Shown here: piece by piece, positions 7,801 to 17,016 of the stretch
Layout: each line of letters starts with the position of its first letter
Position numbering within the stretch: the first letter of the stretch is position 1
From: Fodinicurvata halophila
Lineage (GTDB): Bacteria > Pseudomonadota > Alphaproteobacteria > Kiloniellales > DSM-21159
Length of the DNA stretch: 64,000 nucleotides
Direction: 5' to 3'
Assembly (NCBI RefSeq): GCF_042651425.1
Contig: NZ_JBHSCW010000003.1
Coordinates: forward strand, 620,001-684,000
The notes under the pieces: generated by a model
Database searches by the model: none
Told to the model about the DNA's origin: nothing
The model's input: the letters and a program-made list of their open reading frames with translations, nothing else
Program-made: the position numbers and the translations under genes

Positions 7801-9008
7801 TTCCCGTCGAGGAGGCTCTGCAGAGGATTCTCGAAAAGATCTCCGCGCTGCCCGAGGAGCTCGTTTCCCTTGACCAGGCTCGAGGCAGGGTCCTGGCACG
7901 TCCCGTCACAGCCAGAGTCAGTCATCCTCCGAAAGCCGTTTCCGCCATGGACGGCTATGCCGTGCGTGCCGCTGATGTGGCAGGTGCTCCTGTCGAGCTG
8001 GAGGTGGCCGGACATATTGCCGCGGGCGAGACCTTCTCCGCAGAACTGGGACCGGGCCACGCCGTGCGCATCTTTACGGGAGCACAGCTTCCCAGAGGCG
8101 CGGATGCCATTGTCATTCAGGAGGATACGGAGGAAGCCGGAGAGGCGCGCGTCCTGGTCCGGAACCCCGTGCCCAAAGGCTATTACGTCCGTCCCGAGGG
8201 ACTTGATTTCCAGGCGGGCGACATCGGCGTTTCCCCCGGCAAGCGCCTCAGTGTGAGGGATGTGGCATTGGCCGCAGCCATGAACGTTCCCTGGCTTCAT
8301 GTTTACCGCAAACCGCGCGTGGCAGTCCTGGCCACCGGAGACGAGGTCGTCATGCCCGGCGACGCACCCGGTCCAGCCCAAATCGTCAGTTCCAACGGCC
8401 TTGCTCTTTGCAGTTTCATCGAAGCTTGTGGCGGCACGGCCCTCAATCTCGGAATTGCACCTGACAATGCCGAGGCTCTCAACAGCATGATCTCCGGAGC
8501 CAGGGGGGCTGATCTTCTGGTGACGACCGGTGGGGCTTCCGTTGGGGAACATGACCTGATCCGCAGCGGCCTCCATGATCTCAGAATGGATTTTTGGAAG
8601 ATTGCAATGCGTCCGGGCAAACCCTTGCTGTTCGGTCAACTCGGTGAAGTCCCCATGCTGGGTTTACCCGGAAACCCCGTATCGACCCTGGTCTGCGCAT
8701 TGGTTTTCCTCAGGCCCTGCCTGGACAGGATGCAGGGCCTTTCCGAGGGAAAGCAGAAAATGGAAACGGCAAGACTGGTGGAAGGTCTGTCCGAGAACGA
8801 CCGCCGCCAGGACTACATGCGCGCACTTCTGGAGCATGATGCAGAGGGAGGACTTACGGTCCGCGCCGCGCCGCGGCAGGACAGTTCGATGCTCTCCACC
8901 CTTTCCCACAGCACGGCGCTTATCGTCCGTCCGCCGCATGACCCTGCCCGCCAGGCAGGAGATGCGGTTTCCATTCTGCGCTTGGATAACCAAGTTTATC
9001 CGATGTGA
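7797..9008 (+). CDS. moeA: Molybdopterin molybdenumtransferase
   Basis: Inserts molybdate into adenylylated molybdopterin to complete Mo-cofactor. The 403 residues show domain order II/I-III-IV: AMDGYAVRAADV near residue 48, the molybdopterin-binding domain with LATGDEVV and TTGGASVGEHD, then PGKPLLFG and MLGLPGNPVSTLV. The ATG overlaps the moaC stop. It is the last gene of the trpGDC-moaC-moeA run; coxG begins 36 nt later, so read-through into the molybdoenzyme locus is plausible. Confidence 0.95.
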   Translation: MIPVEEALQRILEKISALPEELVSLDQARGRVLARPVTARVSHPPKAVSAMDGYAVRAADVAGAPVELEVAGHIAAGETFSAELGPGHAVRIFTGAQLPRGADAIVIQEDTEEAGEARVLVRNPVPKGYYVRPEGLDFQAGDIGVSPGKRLSVRDVALAAAMNVPWLHVYRKPRVAVLATGDEVVMPGDAPGPAQIVSSNGLALCSFIEACGGTALNLGIAPDNAEALNSMISGARGADLLVTTGGASVGEHDLIRSGLHDLRMDFWKIAMRPGKPLLFGQLGEVPMLGLPGNPVSTLVCALVFLRPCLDRMQGLSEGKQKMETARLVEGLSENDRRQDYMRALLEHDAEGGLTVRAAPRQDSSMLSTLSHSTALIVRPPHDPARQAGDAVSILRLDNQVYPM

Positions 9009-9044
9009 TAATCACAACCGAACCAATACCCACGGGAGGCCTTC

Positions 9045-9788
9045 ATGGAAATGACCGGTGAATATCGTATCGAAGCACCCCGCGATATCGTTTGGGAGGC
9101 TTTGAACGATCCAGAAATCCTCAGGAACTGTATTCCCGGCTGCGAGGAACTCGACAAGACCGACGAGCATTCCTTCGAAGCCAAGGTCAAGGCCAAGGTC
9201 GGGCCCGTAAATTCCCGCTTCACCGGGTCCGTTTCGCTTTCGAACATGAACCCGCCCGAGAGTTATACTATCAGCGGCGAAGGAAAAGGCGGTGCGGCCG
9301 GCTTTGCGAAGGGCAGTGCGGACGTACATCTCCAGGCCGAAAACGATCAGGTGACCGTCCTGACCTACAAGGCGAATGCGAAGGTCGGTGGCAAGCTTGC
9401 CCAGCTGGGCTCGCGCCTGATCGACGGAACAGCCCAGAAGATGGCCAGTGAATTCTTCTCGGAATTCGAGCGCCAAGTTTCAGAGAAATATGCCCTCTCC
9501 TCGTCTGCAGCTGCCGCTGACACGGCGGATGCAACCACTCCACCGGCTGAGGAGGCAACAGCGGCGAGCACATCGCAAACCTCGGACCAGGCGACAGAAC
9601 CGCCGGTCGGCGAGAGTGCGGAGGCATCACCAGCCGCTGCAGCATCGCAATCCACCTCCTCGCAACAGGCAGCCCCCGGCCGGGGAGAGACCAGTTCGAC
9701 GAAGCAAAGTGCCGGCGGATTGCCTCCGGCGGTATGGATCGGCGGAGCGGCCATAATCGTCGTGCTGCTGCTGATCCTCTTTGTCTGA
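9045..9788 (+). CDS. coxG: Carbon monoxide dehydrogenase subunit G-like (SRPBCC fold) membrane protein
   Basis: CoxG-family protein of 247 residues. Residues 1-150 are an SRPBCC lipid/ligand-binding domain with the characteristic start ANDVW-like APRDIVWEALNDPEILRNCIPGCEEL. An Ala/Thr/Ser/Glu-rich low-complexity linker runs to about 225, and one C-terminal transmembrane helix (about 229-247) follows. CoxG is thought to recruit the molybdenum hydroxylase complex to the membrane and to quinone. It has a good GGGAGG ribosome-binding site before ATG 9045 and heads the cox structural genes. Confidence 0.9.
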   Translation: MEMTGEYRIEAPRDIVWEALNDPEILRNCIPGCEELDKTDEHSFEAKVKAKVGPVNSRFTGSVSLSNMNPPESYTISGEGKGGAAGFAKGSADVHLQAENDQVTVLTYKANAKVGGKLAQLGSRLIDGTAQKMASEFFSEFERQVSEKYALSSSAAAADTADATTPPAEEATAASTSQTSDQATEPPVGESAEASPAAAASQSTSSQQAAPGRGETSSTKQSAGGLPPAVWIGGAAIIVVLLLILFV

Positions 9789-9944
9789 ACGCGATAGTTG
9801 ACGGTACCCCACTTGACCGCCTGACAGAGGAAGCACAAACTCAACACCAGATGCTCTGGATGGAGGGCCAAACCGCAAGACATGCGGTACAATTAAGATA
9901 GGCGGAATAAGCCTTTACTGCAAAAAACAGCTGGAGAGACGCCG

Positions 9945-10412
9945 ATGCTCACCGTTTCCATGACCGTCAACGGCAAGGAAGTCTCCAAATCCGTTGACCC
10001 GCGTACTCTGCTTGTCACTTTCCTGCGAGAACACCTCAACCTGACCGGAACGCATGTGGGATGCGACACCAGCCAGTGCGGGGCCTGCGTCGTGCATGTG
10101 AACGGGCAATCCGCAAAGGCCTGCACCATGTTGGCAGCCCAGGCCGAAGGCACCGAAGTCACGACCATCGAAGGCCTGGCCAAGAATGGTGACCTCCATC
10201 CCATGCAGGCAGCTTTCAAGGAACACCACGGCCTTCAGTGCGGCTACTGCACACCCGGTATGGTGATGAGTGCCCTTGACCTGCTGCAACACAATCCGGA
10301 ACCAAGCGACGAGGAAGTCAGGCACTGGCTGGAAGGCAATATCTGTCGCTGCACGGGATACCAGAACATCGTGAAGGCCATTCAGTCGGCCGCACAGGAA
10401 ATGAGGAGTTGA
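9945..10412 (+). CDS. coxS: Molybdenum hydroxylase small subunit (2Fe-2S), CoxS-like
   Basis: Small iron-sulfur subunit, 155 residues, of a xanthine-dehydrogenase/CO-dehydrogenase family enzyme. It passes electrons from the Mo site in CoxL to FAD in CoxM. It has the plant-ferredoxin-type cluster ligands in GCDTSQCGACVVHV with a distal Cys, and the second cluster in LQCGYCTPGM and ICRCTGYQNI. Preceded by GGAGAG 6 nt upstream of the ATG. The next gene follows after 4 nt. Confidence 0.93.
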   Translation: MLTVSMTVNGKEVSKSVDPRTLLVTFLREHLNLTGTHVGCDTSQCGACVVHVNGQSAKACTMLAAQAEGTEVTTIEGLAKNGDLHPMQAAFKEHHGLQCGYCTPGMVMSALDLLQHNPEPSDEEVRHWLEGNICRCTGYQNIVKAIQSAAQEMRS

Positions 10413-10416
10413 AGCC

Positions 10417-12777
10417 ATGCCGGATACAGGAATTGGCGCCTCCGTCAAACGCAAGGAAGACTATCGTTTCCTGACGGGAAAGGGGCATTATACGGATGAT
10501 CTGAACAGGCCCGGACAACTCTATGCCTGTTTCCTGCGCTCGCCACTTGCCCATGCCCAGGTGAAGTCTGTCAACGCCGACGAGGCACGCAAGCTCGACG
10601 GAGTTGTCGCAATATTCACGGGACAGGACATGGCCGACGACGGTGTCGGCTCTCTGCCCTGCGGCTGGGTGGTCACAGACCGTCACGGCGAACCTCACAA
10701 GGCGCCGCCCCACTATCCCCTGGTTCGCGACAAGGCACGCTATGTCGGCGACCAGGTGGCCATGGTGATTGCGGAGAGCCAGGCACGAGCCCGCGAGGCA
10801 GCAGATCTGATCGAGGTCGACTACGAAGAACTCGACCCGGTTATCGATATGTCCGAAGCCGAAAGGGCCACGCAGATCCATGAAGAGGCACCCGGCAACC
10901 TCTGCTTCGACTGGGAACTGGGCGACAAGTCTGCCACCGACGAGGCCTTCGCGAAGGCCGACACGGTGGCCAAGCTTGACCTGGTGAACAACCGCCTGGT
11001 GCCCAACGCCATGGAACCGCGTGCAGCCATCGGCGAGTATGATGCGGGCTCGGATAGCTATACGGTCTATTCCACCAGTCAGAACCCGCACCTCCTCCGT
11101 CTGATCCTGTGCGCCTTCGTGCTGAACCTGCCGGAGACCAAGGTACGTGTCGTGGCTCCCGACGTGGGCGGTGGATTCGGCTCCAAGATCTTTGCCTATG
11201 CCGAGGAGACAGCCTGCACCTGGGCCTCCCGCAAAGTCGGCCGTCCGGTGAAGTGGACCGCCGAGCGCGGCGAGAGTTTCCTGACGGATGCGCATGGCCG
11301 CGATCACATCACCCACGTGGAACTGGCTCTGGACAACAGCGGGAAGTTCCTGGGCTTGAAAGTCGATACCAAGGCCAACCTCGGGGCGTATCTCTCCAGC
11401 TTCTCGACCTGTGTGCCCACCTATCTCTATGGCACCTTGCTGGCTGGCCAGTACACCACGCCGGCGATCCACTGCAATGTGAAGGGCATGTTCACCAATA
11501 CAGCGCCTGTGGATGCCTATCGCGGCGCCGGCCGTCCGGAAGCAACCTATGTGGTGGAACGCATCGTCGAAGTGGCCGCCCGGGAACTGGGCATGGATCC
11601 GGCCGAATTGCGCCGCAAGAACTTCATCCAGCCCGAGCAGTTCCCCTACCAGACACCCGTAGCCCTCAACTACGATACGGGGGACTATGAACCAGCCCTC
11701 GACAAGGCGCTGCAGATGATCGACTACAAGAACTTCTCTCAGCGCCGCACCGAGTCCGAGCGGAACGGCAAGCTGCGGGGAATCGGGTTCTCCGCCTATA
11801 TAGAAGCCTGCGGACTTGCCCCCTCTGCCGTGGTCGGTTCGCTCGGCGCCGGGGTCGGGCTCTGGGAGTCCGCCCAGGTCCGCTTCAATGCGACCGGTAC
11901 GGTTTCCGTGTTCACCGGGTCGCACAGTCACGGGCAGGGGCATGAAACCACCTTTTCGCAGCTGGCCGCCGACAGGCTTGGCATCCCTTACGAGAATGTG
12001 GAGATCGTCCACGGCGATACGGGACAAATCCCCATGGGCATGGGCACTTACGGCTCCCGCTCGCTTGCCGTCGGTGGGTCTGCCATCTCCAAGGCCTGCG
12101 ACAAGGTTATCGAGAAAGGCCGCAAGATCGCGGCGCACCTCCTGGAGGCCAGTCCCGACGATGTCGAATTCAAGGACGGCAAGTTCACCGTGTCGGGGAC
12201 GGACAAGTCCAAGACCATGGCGGAGATCGCCTTCACGGCCTATGTCCCGCACAACTACCCGGAGGGACTGGAACCCGGCCTCGACGAGACTGCCTTCTAT
12301 GACCCCCTGAATTTCACCTATCCCGCGGGGGTTCATATCGCCGAGGTCGAAATCGACCCCGACACCGGCATCACGGAAATCAAGGACTGGGTCGCGGTCG
12401 ACGATTTCGGGCGCGTGATGAATCCCATGATCGTCGAAGGCCAGGTGCATGGCGGCATTGCCCAAGGCGTCGGCCAGGCTCTCTACGAGAACTGTGTCTA
12501 CGACAAGGAAAGCGGGCAGTTGGTCACCGGGTCCTACATGGATTACTGCATGCCACGTGCGGACAATTTCCCCAACTTCAGGGTGGATATGACGGTCAGC
12601 GAGTGCACGCACAATCCTCTCGGGGTCAAGGGCTGTGGAGAGGCCGGCGCCATTGCCGCCCCGGCCGCTCTCATGAACGCCGTCACCGATGCCCTGGGGC
12701 AGGAAATCGACATGCCGGCCAGCCCGGAAAAAGTCTGGCGAATAGCCCAGACCCGCATACAGCAGGCTGCTGAATAA
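10417..12777 (+). CDS. coxL: Molybdenum hydroxylase large subunit, form II CoxL-like
   Basis: Catalytic Mo-cofactor subunit of 786 residues. It has an N-terminal Ald_Xan_dh_C a/b domain (KRKEDYRFLTGKGHY, PLVRDKARYVGDQVA), then the Mo-binding domain (VAPDVGGGFGSK). The active-site loop at residues 367-373 reads AYRGAGR, the form II signature, whereas verified aerobic CO dehydrogenases (form I) carry AYxCSFR including the copper-binding cysteine. The base-catalyst Glu742 in KGCGEAGA is present. The enzyme is thus a true molybdenum hydroxylase, but CO oxidation is doubtful; an organic or aldehyde/purine-like substrate is equally possible. Confidence 0.92.
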   Translation: MPDTGIGASVKRKEDYRFLTGKGHYTDDLNRPGQLYACFLRSPLAHAQVKSVNADEARKLDGVVAIFTGQDMADDGVGSLPCGWVVTDRHGEPHKAPPHYPLVRDKARYVGDQVAMVIAESQARAREAADLIEVDYEELDPVIDMSEAERATQIHEEAPGNLCFDWELGDKSATDEAFAKADTVAKLDLVNNRLVPNAMEPRAAIGEYDAGSDSYTVYSTSQNPHLLRLILCAFVLNLPETKVRVVAPDVGGGFGSKIFAYAEETACTWASRKVGRPVKWTAERGESFLTDAHGRDHITHVELALDNSGKFLGLKVDTKANLGAYLSSFSTCVPTYLYGTLLAGQYTTPAIHCNVKGMFTNTAPVDAYRGAGRPEATYVVERIVEVAARELGMDPAELRRKNFIQPEQFPYQTPVALNYDTGDYEPALDKALQMIDYKNFSQRRTESERNGKLRGIGFSAYIEACGLAPSAVVGSLGAGVGLWESAQVRFNATGTVSVFTGSHSHGQGHETTFSQLAADRLGIPYENVEIVHGDTGQIPMGMGTYGSRSLAVGGSAISKACDKVIEKGRKIAAHLLEASPDDVEFKDGKFTVSGTDKSKTMAEIAFTAYVPHNYPEGLEPGLDETAFYDPLNFTYPAGVHIAEVEIDPDTGITEIKDWVAVDDFGRVMNPMIVEGQVHGGIAQGVGQALYENCVYDKESGQLVTGSYMDYCMPRADNFPNFRVDMTVSECTHNPLGVKGCGEAGAIAAPAALMNAVTDALGQEIDMPASPEKVWRIAQTRIQQAAE

Positions 12778-12791
12778 GGGAGGCCAAAAGA

Positions 12792-13586
12792 ATGTACGAC
12801 TTCGAATACCATCGACCGAACTCCGTAGATGACGCGGTACGTGCCCGTGGCGGCAGTGAGGATGCCACCTTCCTGGCTGGGGGGATGACGCTGCTGCCGA
12901 CCATGAAGCAGCGGCTGGCCAATCCCACAGATCTCGTGGATATTGGAGCCATTCGCGATCTCAGCGGCATAAGCGAAGAGAACGGTCGTATCGTTATCGG
13001 GGCCATGAGTACGCATGCCAGCGTCGCTGGCAACGATCTGGTCAAACAGAAGATTCCGGCGCTGGCCAATCTGGCCCGCGGCATCGGCGACCCTCAGGTC
13101 CGCAACCGTGGCACTCTGGGCGGATCCATTGCCAATGCCGATCCATCCGCGGATTATCCGGCGGCCGTGCTGGGGCTTGGGGCTACCGTCAAGACGGACA
13201 AGCGTGAAATCAAAGGCGATGATTTCTTCATCGACATGTTCGAAACGGCCCTGGAGGAAGGGGAACTGATTCTCTCGGTAGGGTTTCCTATTCCGACGAA
13301 GGCAGCCTACGCCAAGTTCCCGAACCCGGCCTCTCGTTATGCCATGGTCGGCGTTTTCGTGGCCGAGGTGAACGGCGAGATTCGCGTGGCCGTCACTGGC
13401 GCTGCACCCAGCGCCTTCCGTGTCCCCGACATGGAGGAAGCACTACGGAATAACTTTTCCGCCGAAGCCGTCAATAACGTGAAAGTGCCTGCTGACGGCC
13501 TCAATAGCGACTTGCATGGCTCGGCCGACTACCGGGCCCATCTCGTCACTGTCATGGCGCGGCGGGCCGTACAGCAGTTGGCCTGA
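12792..13586 (+). CDS. coxM: Molybdenum hydroxylase medium subunit (FAD-binding), CoxM-like
   Basis: FAD-binding subunit of 264 residues of the CoxS-L-M heterotrimer, accepting electrons from CoxS and passing them to the respiratory chain. It has the FAD pyrophosphate motif FLAGGMTLLPTMKQRL (about 29-45) and the second motif RNRGTLGGSIANADPSADYP (about 103-122), followed by the CO_deh_flav_C domain. A strong hairpin terminator lies about 45 bp downstream, ending the structural-gene transcript. Confidence 0.93.
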   Translation: MYDFEYHRPNSVDDAVRARGGSEDATFLAGGMTLLPTMKQRLANPTDLVDIGAIRDLSGISEENGRIVIGAMSTHASVAGNDLVKQKIPALANLARGIGDPQVRNRGTLGGSIANADPSADYPAAVLGLGATVKTDKREIKGDDFFIDMFETALEEGELILSVGFPIPTKAAYAKFPNPASRYAMVGVFVAEVNGEIRVAVTGAAPSAFRVPDMEEALRNNFSAEAVNNVKVPADGLNSDLHGSADYRAHLVTVMARRAVQQLA

Positions 13587-13631
13587 CACAACGGCTGCCC
13601 GATCGGAAAAGCTTTCAGGTATGCTTAAGTA

Positions 13632-13661
13632 AGGGCCGGGTCCCAGGACTCGGCCCTCTTT
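13632..13661 (+). terminator. Rho-independent terminator after coxM
   Basis: AGGGCCG (13632-13638) pairs with CGGCCCT (13651-13657), with an inner GTCC/GGAC stem and a CA loop, followed by CTTT. It sits between coxM and the ydbH-like gene and probably closes the coxSLM transcript. It also covers the TTG at 13660, arguing against that codon as the ydbH start. Confidence 0.65.
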
Positions 13662-13683
13662 GCAGCAGCATGGGGCTCGCCAG

Positions 13684-16600
13684 GTGTCTCGAAGAAAGAC
13701 AGCTCTCGTCTCGGTCCTCGCTGTCCTGCTCGTTCTGGTGATTGCTGGAGCAGCGACCTTGGCACTGCGCAAGCCGATCCTGCAGGCGGCAAGCACCTAT
13801 TACCTGGAACAGGCCGGCATCGAAGCTGAGCTGACGATTTCGGAGGTTGGCTTCCGGGAAATCGTCCTGGAAGACCTTCGGTTAAGTAGCGAGACTTTCT
13901 CAAGGGCCGAGGCCCAGCAGGCTCGTATCCTCTATACGCCCTCAGAACTGCTTTCCGGAGTACTGCCCACTCTTGAGATTCGTGGCCTGAGGCTAGAGCA
14001 AGACCTCCCTACTACGAATACGAACGACAACACCGTGTCGGAACCTGAAGGTGCACTGGCACAGCCAGAGGCAGTCCAGTCCACGCCCGACCCGCAGAGC
14101 TTGCTGGGCGACTGGGAGCCATCGGATATCCACCTCCTAGACGCACGATACAGTCTGAAGGCTCAAGGCCGTACATATGCTGTGGAGTTCGAGGGACAGT
14201 TGCAGCGCATGGAAGCGGAACGACATAACCTCGAGCTCTCAGTACACTCCGCGGAAGGCAGTGCGGCCAAGATTTCCGGGAGAATGACGGTTTCCTTGTC
14301 CAGGCTCCTGCCTGTGTCAGGGAAAGGTTGGCTGGAAGCGCGGGCGCCGGAACTCGGGGCACAGGGACGGCTTGAGATTTCCGGTGAACGGACAGAACAA
14401 TCTCCCCAATTGGAGACGCAAGGAACCTTACTGTTTCAGGGAGCCAAATGGGCCACTCACATCGCCGGACTGCCGGCCCAGGATGAAGACCTGGAAACGA
14501 GGCTGTCCTTTGACGGCAAGCTCGCTCTGCCCGCTCCTGAGGAATACTCACAAACACCCCTGCAGTTTGCCACCCTTCTCTCGCAAAGCCGGGCTAGCGG
14601 ACATCTTGCACTGGAGGTGTCGCGTCTGGCTCTTCCACGGCAGGCAGACAAGGTCGCCGCGCGGGCACAGGGACATTTCACATTCGAGGCGAACACTCTT
14701 GCTTTCGTACTGGAAGACACAGCACAGATCGAATACGACCCCACCGAAGCAAGTGGATCGAGTGAGAACATCGAGAACGGAGACGAGACCGCGCGCCTGC
14801 TCTCGGACACCTACACCGTTAAGTTCTTGCAGGCGGAAGCGGAGACGCCCTTTCTCCGCATTCGGGACATCACGACAGCCCCTATCGTGAACCTGTCCTC
14901 GGATATCCGGCTGACGGGGACACGCAGCATCGAGGTTTCCGCCGGCCTGAAGGTCCGCTACGAACAGGAGGGGGCTCGCTTCACGGCACAAGGAAGTGAG
15001 GTCCGGGTCAGGAACCTGCCGTTTGCATCCCTGGGTCCTCATGAAATCTCGGGATCCTTCGAACTCTCCGGATCCCCGGAATCCTACGAGGGCCATTCTG
15101 CAATTCGGATCGATCTCGAAGAGCTCGACAGCGCACTGGTCTCCGCCGGCCGCACGGAAGGCCAGATAGCCCTCGATTTCAAGGGTAAGGGGATCCGTTC
15201 TCTTGAGATCAACCTGAAAGAGACAGGGCGCTTCTCGACACAGGACCTTTCCCTGCCCGCCGATCTTGGCATACCCCGAGCCGAGCTCGAACTGCAGGAC
15301 TCCGTGCTCAGTTATCGGAACACTTCGGAAAGTGCCCCCAGCTTTACAGTCAACGGAAAGGTCAGGGCTCAACCATTTGATTTTCGACAACTCCGCACAG
15401 GAGACACACCCTTTACCGGCGAGGTCGGCGCCCTATCCCTGGACTTCCAGGCCAATCCAGCGCCCGAAACCGAGGCGATCCCTCTTTTAACCGCGTCAGG
15501 CACGCTCGAGAGCGTGAAACTGGACGAGCCCGGCTTGCGCCTGGAGAACCTGTCCCTAAGGGCGAACTATCCGCAGAGCGATGACGACCCGCCTCTCATC
15601 CAACTGGATCACGGCTTGCTCAGCAGCACCGCAGACCCAGCCCTGTTTACAGAGCTCGATCTGACAGGGCGCCTCGACAGGATTGATGAGACACTGACCT
15701 TTACCCTGACCGGGCAAAGCCCAGCCAACGGCACTAAAGTGTCCGCCAAAGGTAGGCACAGCCTGGAAAGCGGAAACGGAACGGCTACAATCGCCCTGCC
15801 CTCGCAACGGTTCGTCAGTGGAGGCTTGCAACCCGAAGGCCTGTTTCCGCTTCTCAATATGTTAAAGAACGTTGAAGGCGATGCCGCCATCAACGTGGAT
15901 ATCACCTGGAACGACTACGGACTGGGGACCCGCGGCCAACTCTATCTCACCGAGATCGACTTTGGCCTCGACGATATCAGTATCGAGGGTCTGAGCACTT
16001 CCCTCGCCCTGGACAACCTGATCCCCTTGCGTACCGAGCAGGCTCAATCCTTCTCCATACACTCCATCGCGCTGGGTGGACTCGAATTTGACAATGTCTC
16101 GGGACTGCTTGCTCTTTCTGAGAGCACGTCCGCCCTGCCTGTATTTGACCTCGTTTCTGCACAGGCGGATTTTGCCGATGGTCATCTGCAGATCGAGAAT
16201 GGGCGATTTGACCTGACGGACAAGCGGCACAGCCTTCTCCTCAAAGCAAGGGATCTCAGTATCGAGCAACTTGTCAATCTGCTGGAAATTGAGAACCTCG
16301 AGGCGGAGGGCCGCTTTACAGGAGAAATCCCTGTCACTGTGAGTGGAAGTGGGTTCGAGATACCCGAAGGCTATCTTGAAGCCTCACGTAAAGGACGTAT
16401 CGCCTTCAAATCGGAAGAGGTGCGTTCGGCCCTGGCCTCGGGTGGCGAGGCTGTCATGCTGATGCTGGATGCTTTAGAGAACTTCCACTACGACAACCTG
16501 CGTGTCGAGGTCCAAAAGCCACAAGAAGGGGAAAGCCGGCTCAACATTGATCTGGAAGGACGGAATCCGGACGTCCTTGACGGTCACCCTTTCGATCTGA

Positions 16601-16704
16601 ACATCAATATGAGCGGCAATCTTGGGCCGATTCTCCAGGCCATCGCCGAGGGTCAGCGACTGTCCCAGGATGTCCTCGATGAAATGCTTGAACTTGTACG
16701 ATGA
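13684..16704 (+). CDS. ydbH: YdbH-like intermembrane phospholipid transport protein (AsmA-like superfamily)
   Basis: Large envelope protein of about 1006 residues with one N-terminal membrane anchor (hydrophobic run in the first 30 residues) and a long beta-rich body ending in the YdbH/dicarboxylate-transport-type C-terminal domain (RGQLYLTEIDFGLDDISIEGL... and GRIAFKSEEV). E. coli YdbH, with TamB and YhdP, bridges inner and outer membrane to move phospholipids. The YnbE lipoprotein and YdbL homologues follow immediately, as in E. coli. I prefer the GTG at 13684 (GGGG 8 nt before) over an upstream TTG that overlaps a terminator hairpin. It lies inside a cox locus, which is unexpected. Confidence 0.82.
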   Translation: MSRRKTALVSVLAVLLVLVIAGAATLALRKPILQAASTYYLEQAGIEAELTISEVGFREIVLEDLRLSSETFSRAEAQQARILYTPSELLSGVLPTLEIRGLRLEQDLPTTNTNDNTVSEPEGALAQPEAVQSTPDPQSLLGDWEPSDIHLLDARYSLKAQGRTYAVEFEGQLQRMEAERHNLELSVHSAEGSAAKISGRMTVSLSRLLPVSGKGWLEARAPELGAQGRLEISGERTEQSPQLETQGTLLFQGAKWATHIAGLPAQDEDLETRLSFDGKLALPAPEEYSQTPLQFATLLSQSRASGHLALEVSRLALPRQADKVAARAQGHFTFEANTLAFVLEDTAQIEYDPTEASGSSENIENGDETARLLSDTYTVKFLQAEAETPFLRIRDITTAPIVNLSSDIRLTGTRSIEVSAGLKVRYEQEGARFTAQGSEVRVRNLPFASLGPHEISGSFELSGSPESYEGHSAIRIDLEELDSALVSAGRTEGQIALDFKGKGIRSLEINLKETGRFSTQDLSLPADLGIPRAELELQDSVLSYRNTSESAPSFTVNGKVRAQPFDFRQLRTGDTPFTGEVGALSLDFQANPAPETEAIPLLTASGTLESVKLDEPGLRLENLSLRANYPQSDDDPPLIQLDHGLLSSTADPALFTELDLTGRLDRIDETLTFTLTGQSPANGTKVSAKGRHSLESGNGTATIALPSQRFVSGGLQPEGLFPLLNMLKNVEGDAAINVDITWNDYGLGTRGQLYLTEIDFGLDDISIEGLSTSLALDNLIPLRTEQAQSFSIHSIALGGLEFDNVSGLLALSESTSALPVFDLVSAQADFADGHLQIENGRFDLTDKRHSLLLKARDLSIEQLVNLLEIENLEAEGRFTGEIPVTVSGSGFEIPEGYLEASRKGRIAFKSEEVRSALASGGEAVMLMLDALENFHYDNLRVEVQKPQEGESRLNIDLEGRNPDVLDGHPFDLNINMSGNLGPILQAIAEGQRLSQDVLDEMLELVR

Positions 16705-16774
16705 CCATGATGGCACCACAATCGAGGGACAATCTGCTCGGATTGTATAATCTTTATCGCAAGAAGGCTTCAAA

Positions 16775-16981
16775 GTGACCAGACCACAGAAAGAGTTTTC
16801 GAAAGTCATTGCGGCTGCCCTTGCACTCGGACTGCTCGCCGCTTGTCAGCCGACAGTCGCCGTTCAGGCACCCAAGGACCCCATCACTATAAACCTGAAT
16901 GTAAAGCTTGACGCAGATGTTCGAGTGCGCCTTGAAGAACAGGCGGAAGAGGATATCGAATCCAGATCCGAAATCTTCTAG
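16775..16981 (+). CDS. ynbE: YnbE-like outer-membrane lipoprotein
   Basis: Small lipoprotein of 68 residues. The lipobox LLAAC gives a lipidated Cys at residue 24, and the mature part holds the family core KDPITINLNVKLDADVRVRLEEQ. In E. coli YnbE assembles with YdbH to complete the bridge to the outer membrane. GTG start at 16775. It sits between ydbH and ydbL in the same order as in enterobacteria. Confidence 0.85.
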   Translation: MTRPQKEFSKVIAAALALGLLAACQPTVAVQAPKDPITINLNVKLDADVRVRLEEQAEEDIESRSEIF

Positions 16982-17016
16982 GAAGGTTTCATGACGGCAT
17001 CTACAGGGACGAGGAC

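Noticed and set aside
9789..9944. Promoter in the gap between coxG and coxS
   Set aside because: A TACAAT hexamer is present near 9889, but no acceptable -35 at 16-18 bp spacing was found.
10318..12612. Very long minus-strand open frame antisense to coxL
   Set aside because: It mirrors the coxL codons in a GC-rich genome, has no family motif, and the sense strand encodes a fully recognisable CoxL.
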